Shown: positions 55,544 through 64,000 of the stretch, piece after piece | Layout: each line of letters opens with the position of its first letter | How positions within the stretch are numbered: position 1 is the first letter of the stretch | Source: Zygnema cylindricum | Taxonomy: Eukaryota > Streptophyta > Zygnematophyceae > Zygnematales > Zygnemataceae | Direction of reading: 5' to 3' | Assembly: GCA_037447655.1 (NCBI GenBank) | Contig: JBBHKE010002552.1 | Location: forward strand, 218,501-282,500 | DNA: 64,000 nucleotides | Position numbers and translations under genes: made by a program | The notes under the pieces: model-generated | The model's input: only the letters and a program-made list of their open reading frames with translations | Database searches by the model: none | Told to the model about the DNA's origin: nothing

Positions 55544-55559
55544 TGGTATCAGAGCCAGG
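55544..55559 (+). other. TRIM primer-binding site, tRNA-iMet 3' end
   Basis: TGGTATCAGAGCCAGG, complementary to the 3' end of plant-type initiator tRNA-Met (CCTGGCTCTGATACCA), directly after the 5' LTR. Unlike the copia elements of this window it uses the tRNA 3' end rather than the anticodon region. Confidence 0.92.
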
Positions 55560-55719
55560 GGGCGATGGCAAGCCACACGAGATGGAGTACATCGTGAGGG
55601 GGCGTGTTGGAGAACTGTCCACTTTGGACTCCACACGTGTGTATCGCGCTGTAAACTGGTTCGCCAGTGCGCCGCTAAATCGCCGTATAAATTCGGTATT
55701 AGGCGCATGTGTACACATC

Positions 55720-55791
55720 GGCCGGGTAGCTCAGTTGGTAGAGCTAGTGTACGGTTCACACAGGTCCCGGGTTCGAACCCCGGCTTGGCCA
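55720..55791 (+). tRNA. tRNA-like gene in the TRIM 3' LTR
   Basis: Identical second copy, 307 bp downstream of the first, with the same boxes and the same TTTTT run (55792-55796). Confidence 0.65.
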
Positions 55792-55855
55792 TTTTTCAAA
55801 GTTAACACTTTGGCGCCCTTGCGATTAGTTGAATATCGCCGATTCTAACAGTTAC

Positions 55856-57170
55856 GGTACACACCCAAATATAATTCTCTTAAATACATTTTATTTCTTT
55901 ATTTATTTATTTTCTTTTGTTTTGTTTTTTTCCTTTTTTTTCTAAACCTTTTTTAAGTCCTCTTTTTTTTTTTTTTTCAGGACTAATCTTTAAATTTATG
56001 GAGTATTCCTGAATTTTAAATTCCTATTATTGCATTATTCCAAATACATTTTATTTCTTTCTTTCTTTATTTCCTTTTTTTTTTCTCCTCTTTTTTTTTC
56101 CCCTTTATTTATTTATTTTTTCCTTTTTTTTTTTTTTTTCTTTTTGTTTTTTGTTTTGTTTTTTGTTTTGTTTTTCGTTTTCTTTTTTATTTTCTTTTTT
56201 TTTTTTTTTTTTTTTTTTATTTCAAAACTACTCTCATTTTTATTTCTCAATTTTTTCCTCTTTTTTTTTTCCTTTATTTAATTACATTTTTTTTTCCCTT
56301 TTTTTCTCCCATTACTTATTTATTTTCCTTTTCTTTTTTTTTTTTAATTTTTTTTTCCCTTTATTTAAGTACATTTTTTTTTCCCTTTTTTTCTCCCATT
56401 ATTTATTTATTTTCCTTTTTCTTTTTCTTTTTCTTTTTCTTTTTCTTTTTTTTGGTTTTCGAGATTACTCTCATTTTTATTTCTCATTTTTTTTCCTCTT
56501 TTTTTTTTTTTCTTTTCTTTCTCTTCCTTTATTGTATCCTTTTCCTTTATTTTATTTTTTTTTTCTTTTCTTTATTCATTTTCTTTTTCCTTTTTTTTTA
56601 TTTATTTATTTATTTGTTTATTTATTTTTTTTATTTTTTGTTCAGGACTACTCTATAAATTTTGACGAGGAACATCCGATTCAAGCATTCGAATGTTTGT
56701 GTGGAAGTTCTTTTTGTAGAAGTAAAAAAAAATAAGAAAAAAAACAAAAAAAAAAAAAAAAAAACAAATATGAAAATAAATGATAAATAATTAAAGAAGT
56801 AAAAAGGATAATTCAAAGAAAAATGAATTGTTAAAAAAAAAAAAAAAAAACGAAAAATATTAACGTACAAAAATAAATGTACGGAAATAGCATAAGTCGA
56901 AGGTAGTCAAAAATAATTGAAAAATAATCGAAAATAATCCGAAAAAAATTGAATATAACCGAAAAAATAATCAAAAACAATCCGAAAATAATCGAAATAA
57001 GTGAAATCAAAAGCAAGAAATGAATCAAATCCTGAAAATAAATCTAGCTTTGGGCAAATTATTCCCGAGTTCCACCTCCCTTCCTCTGTTTTTTTTTTTT
57101 TTTTTTTTTTTTTAGTTTTTTTGTTTTAGTAAAGTTACATTTTGAATTGTACATTCAATTCGTACCCGAC
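55856..57170. other. T-rich then A-rich low-complexity DNA
   Basis: About 55864-56650 is mostly T with C (TTTCTTTTT, TTTATTTA). From 56720 it turns A-rich, with AAAATAATCGAAA-like short repeats to about 57010. Two similar segments (GGACTA(A/C)TCT... around 55979 and 56645) and two (about 56230-56300, 56470-56520) suggest internal duplications. No gene. Confidence 0.6.
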
Positions 57171-58064
57171 GGCCTCCCTCCCTCTCCCTCTCCCCCTCTC
57201 CCTCTCCCTCTCCCTCTCCCTCTACTTCTCCCTCATAAAGGATGTAACCTACAAAGGCACATAGTGAACTCTACCTAAAGGGACAAAAAAAAAAAAAATT
57301 TGAAAAGAATTGAAGAATTGAAAAAAAAGAAAAATGTTGAGAGGGTTATAAAAATATCTTTCTTTATAAATCCACCTTCAGAAGGATAGGGTGGTAGTAC
57401 ATCAAATTGGTTTCCTACAAGGGAGTGGGAGAGGGAGAGAGGGAGGGAGAGGAGGGAGAGGGAGAGGGAGAAGGAGAGGGAGAGGGAGAAGGAGAGGGAG
57501 AGGGAGAAGAGAGAGAGGGAGAGTGTGGAAGTATAATTTCAGTTGTGTAATTAGTGAAACGTACTTTTCAAATGTACTTTAGTGCGTATTCTATTTTCAG
57601 TATGGTTGTGTCGTGTCACGTCCTTTTACGTCAATTCATGTAACTTTGTTGTTCTTGTACGGAAGTAATATCAATAAGAAAAAAGAAAAATTATACTAAT
57701 ATTATAGTAATTTTCTAGTAGTTATTATTATGGGTAATATTATCCAGACACAGTTTGTAATCATTGTACTTATTTTGTCTTGTTGCTTACTGAAACATCG
57801 CACCTTTTTACACCTTGTACCTTGGGAGGGCGAGAGGGAGGGAAGGAGAGGGAGAGGAGTTGAAGGGCGAGAGGGAGGGAGGGAGACGGAGAGGATCAAG
57901 AGGGAGAGGGAGAGGACCTACTATAAAGTGTACCTTCACAATAATTAATGTAATGTAGATTAGTGATTCTTTCATTATGGATTTCATGAACGGTATATTC
58001 TATTTTTTCCTCTCAGCTCTTACCTTCCACATCTTTATATTTATAGTATTTCATCGGTCGTCAC
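57171..58064. other. Intergenic with GA/CT simple tracts
   Basis: CCCTCTCCC tract 57175-57235, GAGAGGG tract 57421-57525, GAGAGGGAGGG tract 57826-57915. No recognisable coding exon. Confidence 0.6.
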
Positions 58065-58165
58065 TACCCCGTGAATCATTATTAGTGTTAAAGTTTTTTC
58101 CGCCAGGTACAACATTTCTTCTCCGTTTCTTCTCCGTGCACACTTGTCAGGCTTTTGAATAAGAG
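58065..58165. mobile_element. Truncated MITE, TACACCG family
   Basis: Left-type end TACCCCGTGAATCATTATTAG followed by the TTTTTTCCGCC and CACACTTGTCAGG blocks of the next element, with no right end. Confidence 0.55.
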
Positions 58166-58222
58166 AAAGAGAAAGAAAAAAAATTGAAAATAAAAAAGGG
58201 CAATTCTGTTAACATGTGATAT

Positions 58223-58453
58223 TACTCCGCTGATCATGATTAGTGTTAAATGTTTTATACATTTTTTTTTGCCACTTAAAACATCTTTTCTCTGTGCACA
58301 CTTGTCAATTGTCAATCCGGTGGTTGCTATTAATAGGCAAGATTCTCACCTTCCTATTAGAGGTCTCCAATTGACAATCCGACAAGTGTGCACGAAGAAA
58401 AGATGTTTTAAGTGGCGAAAAAAACTTCAACACTAATAATGATGAGCGGTGTA
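58223..58453. mobile_element. MITE, TACACCG family (231 bp)
   Basis: Left TACTCCGCTGATCATGATTAG, right CTAATAATGATGAGCGGTGTA, with inverted arms extending inward (CACTTAAAACATCTTTTC and its complement). Subfamily shared with 59527-59748 and 62280-62505. Confidence 0.75.
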
Positions 58454-59526
58454 GTTATACTTTTTTGTCTTGTTTTTGTCTTTTGCCGCTTCGAATCTCT
58501 TTTGGACGTAATGTAATTGGTCCACTCAAATCTAGTGTACACCCAATACTTATATAATTAATTTTGATGTACTCTAAATCTGGTATACACTCAGTATTTA
58601 TACAATTGAATTTGCACATTCATTTTACCGATTATAATGAGAAGACATTTTCTCCCCTTGGCTTTTCCTTTTGTATTCCCTTTCTTTTTATTTTTGTCTT
58701 ATCTTTTGCTTCCATTTTTTCTTCTTTCCCATAATTCTTTTCTCATTTATCTTTGACCTCTTTCTTCAATTTCTCTCTCCAATTCCCACCATGCCCTTAT
58801 TAAAAAACAGGTTTTAAAAAACCCTAAAACCCCGAAAAACACTTAAAAACCCTAAAAAAATCCTAAAACTAGTATATATACGAATGGTCATCCTCCAGCG
58901 GTACGATATATAGGGAGAGGGAGAAGGGGAGGGGGAGGGGGAGGGGGAGGGGGTGTGACATTATTGAAAATAAAATTCTCTTGGAGAGATCTAAGTCCTC
59001 TTCTACCTTATTACATATTTTCACATCCTCTTTTTCTCCTTTTTTTTTCACTATTTGGTCGCTCCTAGATTTTTTTTTTGTTTGAAGTTTTAAATTTTTT
59101 AAATGTGTGTTTCCGTGCTTTAAACGCTTTAAACGTTTAAAATGTTAATTCAAGTTTGGTTGAATAGCGAGGATATTTCGGTAAGAGGGTATAAATCTAA
59201 AAGAAAATGGCGGGAAAAAATCAAAAATCGCATGGATACGTAATTTTTGTAGCTTGACCGACTTTTTTTTTTTTAACATGAAGATATTGTGTACGACAAA
59301 ATGCTTGCCGTACATAAACGCCATTAATGGTGTCGTTTTTTTTTTTTTTGAAAACCATCACTGGATTGGAATGCTTTTTTTATTATTAATGTATTTGAAA
59401 CATGTGGTTCAATAACGAATACTGAGCCGACCTGCATTGACACGTGTCAATACTATGATCATACTTTAAATGTGGAACTTTTCATGTCGTACTTTTTACT
59501 TATCTTTTTTTTTTATGCCGTGTAGA
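58454..59526. other. Intergenic, low complexity
   Basis: AT-rich, with an AAACCCTAAAA-like patch at 58803-58866 and a GAGGGG tract at 58912-58953. No gene recognised. Confidence 0.4.
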
Positions 59527-59748
59527 TACACCGTGAATCGTAATTAGCGTTGATAACTTTTTCCGCCACTGAAAACATCTTTTATTCGTACACATTTTTC
59601 CAATTTTCTATTTAAGACCACCATTCGTAAGGTGAGAATCTTACCTTCCAATCGCAACCGTCCGATCCACAATCCGACAAGTGTGTACGGAGAAAAGATG
59701 TTTTAAGTGGCGAAAAAAACATTAACCCTAATTACAATTTACGGTGTA
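59527..59748. mobile_element. MITE, TACACCG family (222 bp)
   Basis: Left TACACCGTGAATCGTAATTAG, right CTAATTACAATTTACGGTGTA. Long inverted arms with AAAACATCTTTT and CGACAAGTGTGTACGG blocks. Confidence 0.8.
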
Positions 59749-59988
59749 GTGTCATGTTTTGGATAAAAACTATCGCGGTATATTTGGTGGGAGGTGGTTG
59801 TCCGTACAGATTTGGTACAGAATATTGTACGGTAAATTGTAGGGAGGGAAGGGCCTTTGAAATAAAAAATGGAACCCAATCGCTTTGATATATCGCGGTG
59901 ATAGAAATGATTAGCAAGCACGCCCTAGTAATTCTTATTACTCATGGAAATTAGTAGGATCACAAAAAATTAGAAATAAGAAGGAGAA

Positions 59989-60243
59989 ATGATGGAAGAA
60001 GAAAAGCTAGAAAAAAAGCCGCGGGCGACGAAAATTCTTGACAATATTGAAGTTTACCTATGTTATTTTATTAACGACAAAAATAAATTATGTCAGTCTA
60101 TTTTAGAAAAACTACAGGAGTTAGAAAAACAAAAGAAAAGGAATGAATATGGGAAGACGAGAATTAGTGATTTTTTAGAGCTCTTTTACGGCGCCGTAAA
60201 AGAAGCAAAATTAAGAAGAACACTAGCAAAAGAAAAAGAATAA
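59989..60243 (+). CDS. Small ORF of unknown function (84 aa)
   Basis: ATG at 59989 (the next codon is also ATG), TAA at 60241-60243. The product is very charged: EEEKLEKKPRATKILDNIEVY at the start, then a Leu/Lys/Glu-rich helical stretch (LEKLQELEKQKKR) and FLELFYGAVKEAKL. I do not recognise a family. It lies between two fragments with CGATATATCG-type hAT motifs (59753-59905 and 60405-60515), so it could be a remnant of a protein carried by such an element. Alternatively it is a chance A-rich frame. Confidence 0.3.
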   Translation: MMEEEKLEKKPRATKILDNIEVYLCYFINDKNKLCQSILEKLQELEKQKKRNEYGKTRISDFLELFYGAVKEAKLRRTLAKEKE

Positions 60244-60404
60244 TTATCACCGAAAAAAAACTTTTTGTCCAACTACGAGTAAAGTTAGAGAAGAGGTAGA
60301 AGAAAGAATCTTTTCTATCTTGTTTATCTTCTTCTGTTTTTCCTTTTGGTTCTATATATAAACAGAATCTATATTCCTACCAGCCTATATTCCTTGTTGC
60401 GGAC

Positions 60405-60515
60405 AAGGAATTTGTTGGTCTCGGAGCGGTATATCGAGACCCATCACCGTTGGATAATTGATAAATATCGGTATCGGTTTTATCGCGATAAGTTTTGACC
60501 CGATACATAACACTA
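60405..60515. mobile_element. Degraded end of the TATCGG hAT-like group
   Basis: GGAATTTGTTGGTCTCGG, GTATATCGAGACC, ATAAATATCGGTATCGG and CGATACATAACACTA follow the same order as the right end of the nested element (33750-33862). The matching left end and target duplication are not clear. Confidence 0.6.
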
Positions 60516-61051
60516 AAAAAGTGATTGCATACTGAGGCACTTACCGACCTACTTGCACACATGTCATTGTGATTTCAATAATGTGGTACTGTATACTTTT
60601 TGTTTAACAACCTTTAGTTTAGTGTTAAATCTAAACCTTTATTTTGTGGATAACGACTTGTGAAACATTATAGAACGTGAAATGGCGTTAAGAAGTACAA
60701 AATAATGTAAAGGTCATCATAATAAATTAGAAAAATATTTTTAAACCGTGTAATAACTTAAAATAACTTTAATACTGTTAGATTTTGCTCTAATTTGTAG
60801 TCTCTTGTCGCGGTAGTCTCTTACCGATGATCGATACATACTTTATTTCACGTGCCGTATATCAAAATATCGGTTCAATATATCGGTAGAGAAATCATGA
60901 TTGGTTGCAACACAAAAGATAGTACAAAAGCAAGTTGAAGCATAACATATATTCACACACAAGAAAGAGATTACTCCACGTAAGCCAATATATTCTAAGG
61001 AGAACTTTTCTTACATAATTTTCTCTTCAACTCTCAAACTCCTCCAAAAAC
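60516..61051. other. Intergenic, no gene seen
   Basis: AT-rich, with one further patch of TATCGG/CGATA motifs at 60830-60895. If the exon at 61052 is real, its 3' UTR lies here. Confidence 0.4.
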
Positions 61052-61193
61052 TTAATCATATAAAAGGGGCAACATTTCCTCCTTGATAATGTCCACTAAC
61101 CCCTTAAACTCCTTCAACTTCTTCATACACTCCAGAGAGGACCCATGCGAACCCATTGATAAATTGTCTCTCTCCACGCCCCAAATATACTCT
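61052..61193 (-). CDS. Possible terminal exon of an unrecognised gene
   Basis: On the minus strand an acceptor TTTGTAG precedes 142 nt (one base plus 47 codons) ending in TAA. It reads EYIWGVERDNLSMGSHGSS, then LECMKKLKEFKGLVDIIKEE and LPLLYD. The composition is that of a normal protein and better than its surroundings. The 577-bp hAT-like element (61226-61802) would be in the intron upstream. I cannot place it in a family or find the previous exon. It could also be a chance open frame. Confidence 0.35.
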
Positions 61194-61225
61194 CTACAAA
61201 CGCAACATACTAAATCAAACCAAAC

Positions 61226-61802
61226 CATAGTTCAAAAGTAGGCGTTTTTATGGTAGGCCTTTGGTCGGCGCACAAAACTTGGCACAATACTCGCGCAACG
61301 TAGGCATACTGTATGTGTGTGTGCTGTGCACACCCATGTACGAGCGTAACGACGTATGATCATAGTACAGCGCACGCCGCCGGACGAATTTTTTTAGCAA
61401 ACTGACACGGCGTAGGATGACATGACATTCTGCAGGAAAAAAAACCCGGAAAAAAAAACAGCGGACGTAAGTCCTATCGTAAGTTGTGTTATGGGCTTTC
61501 CATGTGATCCTCTTAGATCGCTACTTTGATCAACGACCGTCCGATCGTCCAAATCTGACGGTTTAAAAAAAAATACCTCAAAACTCAAGGAAAAATAAAA
61601 GTTTGTCCGAATGTTTTTCAAAATTTAGACATGACGTTTAATTCTCTATCGATCGATGTGCAACTCAACCCTGTTACTATTATTTTTCATTTTGCGACCA
61701 ATACAATATGGGTCTTAAGTCTTAACTCTTAAGGCCATATTGTATGTTTTGCGTACAATAGGCATATTGCATGGGCCTACTTTCACCTACTTTTGAACTA
61801 TG
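61226..61802. mobile_element. hAT-like element with 8-bp TSD AACCAAAC (577 bp)
   Basis: Ends CATAGTTCAAAAGTAGG and CCTACTTTTGAACTATG are perfect inverted repeats. Flanks 61218-61225 and 61803-61810 are both AACCAAAC. The first eleven bases equal those of the 139-bp element at 20273, so they are mobilised by related transposases though the interiors differ. No transposase ORF. Confidence 0.9.
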
Positions 61803-62279
61803 AACCAAACCGTACATTTAATACAAAAAAAAACCGTACACTTAATGCGCGTGGCAATCAATCGACGCCTCCAACCGAAACAACAAAGTACTACAGTACA
61901 ATTCAACTACGCTTTGACCGACACGAAACTGTGACGTCACATGACCAAGAAATTGACGACGTAACTATGACACGAAACGTAGACAAGACCAAACTAAGCA
62001 ACCGAACCATAATAAGCCACGCGTCGCCCGATTACACATGAGTAATCAGTACGGTGTACCATAACAACATCTTCATGAACCAACAAGTACATAAAGTTCA
62101 AAATAGCCAATCAAACGCGGCGCGACAAAAGCCGCCGACAAAAAAACCAAAATCAACACTCGTCTGTACAAGGACCACTACGAAGTACGAACCGCTACGA
62201 TTCAAGCCGTACAGAGATCTAATCCAATCGTACAGCCGTAATGGAGAAGTACATCAAACCAAACAAAGGTACAGTACAG

Positions 62280-62505
62280 TACACCGTGAATCGCTATTAG
62301 GGTTAATATTTTTTTCGCCACTTAAACATCTTTTCTCCGTACACACATGTCGGATTTTCAATTTGAGACCGCCAATCGGAAGCTGAGAATCTTAATTTTC
62401 AATCGTAACCGTCAGATCCACAATCGGACAAGTGTGTACGGATAAAGATCTTTTAACTTTTAAGTGGCGAAAAAACCATTAACCCTAATAGCGATTCACG
62501 GTGTA
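62280..62505. mobile_element. MITE, TACACCG family (226 bp) in a palindromic target
   Basis: Left TACACCGTGAATCGCTATTAG, right CTAATAGCGATTCACGGTGTA, perfect. Removing the element but one TA leaves CAGTACAGTACTGTACTG, itself a palindrome, so the inversion runs on into the flanks. Confidence 0.85.
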
Positions 62506-64000
62506 CTGTACTGTGACGTCAACACAAATCGCGAAACCACAATCGAAACTGAATCACGACATGGGAACTGAAACATCATCGAATCCGCAAACGGTAACGG
62601 ACTCTCAACAGTGGAACCGACAAATCATTATTTTGTCGATATATCGGCTTGACATTTGTTGACAAAAAGCTACAGTATCGGGAGGATAAAACGTGGTTTT
62701 TACTTTTTTAGTGATTTTTGCAGACTATCATTGGTACAACTTTTTTGTACTTGAATGTAAAAAAAAGATTCAGGGTGTACGGCCGGTAAATTCTTCCGTA
62801 CAACCACTGGGTGATCCTTAATTCCTTATGGATCGACGGCCATTAACAGTTTTTGTTTTTTTTGCCGATTTTGGAACTTTTGTTTGGGAGTCCTTGACCG
62901 TCATACTAGGATCCGGGAAAATTATTGCTTTTTCAGGCCGACATGATGGACTGACGGCCGTCAAATATTCTGCCAGCGTGATGACGCTGGGATAACGATG
63001 CGTTGCTGGACCCGGCAGGACACGTGGCGTCACGCGTGTCTCATTTCAGCAACGACTTTTCAACTGTAAGGAGACGGCGCCTTCATTTTCTATTTTTTTC
63101 AATCATATTTTTTCTTTTTCTTTCGATTTCTTTCTATTTTTTTCTATTTCCCCATTTTTTGTTTTTTTTTATATTTTTTTAGCTTCACCATAGTAAAAAA
63201 TAAATGAAAATGAAAAGAAGAAAAAAAACATGAAAAGGACCTATAAGGACCTGCGGCCGAATGAGGCAAGGACCGATTCCGTACAATTTCAAGATTAGCT
63301 CATGTTTCTGAGTCGGATAGGACTGCCACGTGTAAGATTACGTGGAATATAATATTGCGTCTGATAATTTTTTAGATCCCTTCCAGATATATTTTTCCGA
63401 AATTCCGGATATTGTGGATACAGTCAGTCGATTTGTCGTTTTATCCATTGCAGTTTGCTGCTTATTGTACGGAAAATGATTTTCGTTCATTTTCCAGCAG
63501 CACAAGATTCTGCCCTAAATTGGACGCATATCAATTTCACGGGCTTCAAAAATTCCGCCGGGAAATTTCGTCGGCAATGTTTTTTGTCGTATTGATTATC
63601 TTGTAAGAAAGCTGTAACAAAAAAGTTTTTTTAAAAAACGCAAAGCATCTTGGCGAGATGCTTGTATATTTGTCGTATTAGATATTTTGGGAGAGCGAAA
63701 CAAAAAAATGAAAAATGCTCCTCAGCTTTTCAGGCGGGAAATTAAAATTAACTTTTAGCTTCCCGACAAAATGCTGCATACTAAAATAAGCTTCCGATGA
63801 GAAATCTTTTAGTTGGACAGAGGGGATTCGAATTCTTCAATATTAAATCTTTCGTACTGTTAATCTTCCGTACTTAATTCTCCAGAGGGAAGGATGGAAA
63901 GTACGTACAGTTTTAAGCTTTTATACTTTTATTATAGGGCGGCGGACATTCCAAGATTTGGCTGGCAGTTGACCGTACAGAAACAATACGATTCTGATCT
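62506..64000. other. Right edge, no gene recognised
   Basis: A CG-richer patch at about 62780-63070, TTTCTTT low complexity to 63190, then unique sequence. Open frames are short (under 75 codons) and unlike known proteins. Confidence 0.4.

Larger units (their letters stand above)
55298..55850 (+). mobile_element. TRIM retrotransposon with tRNA-like LTRs (553 bp)
   Basis: Complete: 5' LTR 55298-55543, 61-bp interior 55544-55604, 3' LTR 55605-55850. The two 246-bp LTRs look identical, begin TGTTGGAG and end TCTAACA. The 5-bp flanks 55293-55297 and 55851-55855 are both GTTAC. The interior holds only a primer-binding site and a purine-rich GTGAGGGGGCG before the 3' LTR. This is the definition of a terminal-repeat retrotransposon in miniature: no genes, mobilised by proteins of another LTR element. 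Identical LTRs and an intact target duplication mean a recent insertion. The oddity is a tRNA-like Pol III gene in each LTR. Confidence 0.95.

Noticed and set aside
55188-55848. Repeated open frames containing GRVAQLVELVYGSHRSRVRTP
   Set aside because: Read-through translation of the tRNA-like segment in the TRIM LTRs, not a protein.
56030-57028. Phe-rich membrane-protein-like frames
   Set aside because: T-rich low-complexity DNA; no acceptor/donor pattern or start context.
59747-60514. Complete hAT-like element (TAGTGTCATG ... CATAACACTA)
   Set aside because: The ends are loosely similar but the 8-bp flanks do not match, so only the right-end fragment is annotated.

Overview
This is a eukaryotic nuclear window: interrupted genes, GT-AG introns, many microsatellites and a dense load of transposons. 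A group 1 LEA (Em-type) gene, an ABC1/ADCK kinase and a GT92 glycosyltransferase, together with Tnt1/copia elements and plant-style MITEs, point to the green plant lineage. A streptophyte (charophyte) alga or early land plant is my guess, not a proof. Species and contig are not identifiable from sequence alone.

Layout. (1) 0.47-1.1 kb, + strand: two exons of an Em-like LEA protein. (2) 1.96-7.4 kb, - strand: a CMR1/WDR76-type WD40 gene in six in-frame exons (480 codons), apparently short by about one WD blade. (3) 9.3-24.5 kb, - strand: a 17-exon model whose phases all agree (1030 aa). It encodes an N-terminal membrane anchor, a long coiled-coil stem built partly from repeated 25-27-codon exons, and a C-terminal GT92 domain, i.e. 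a type II Golgi-like glycosyltransferase. (4) 24.5-29.3 kb: mostly intergenic, with one PIF/Harbinger-like element. (5) 29.3-37.4 kb, - strand: ten exons of an ABC1/ADCK kinase. Its N-terminal exons are not found, and a copia cluster starts 97 bp upstream of the first recognised exon. (6) 37.5-55 kb: nested and abutting Ty1/copia elements, all damaged. (7) 55.3-55.85 kb: a perfect 553-bp TRIM retrotransposon (identical 246-bp LTRs, PBS, 5-bp target duplication) whose LTRs each carry a tRNA-like gene with Pol III boxes and a T-run terminator. (8) 55.9-64 kb: T-rich and GA-rich simple sequence, MITEs, one small ORF and one possible terminal exon of another gene.

Mobile DNA. I delimited a TA-flanked MITE superfamily (ends TACACCGTGAATCGTTATTAG, about a dozen copies), two hAT-like groups with exact 8-bp target duplications (one showing a clean nested insertion), a TTA-flanked Harbinger-like element, and copia elements whose gag ATG lies inside the LTR, 18 nt from its end, with an internal half-tRNA-Met type primer site embedded in the gag reading frame.

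Strongest candidate for something undescribed: the TRIM with a tRNA-like Pol III unit in each LTR. It parallels Cassandra TRIMs, which carry 5S rRNA. The second is the GT92 enzyme with a very long coiled-coil stem.
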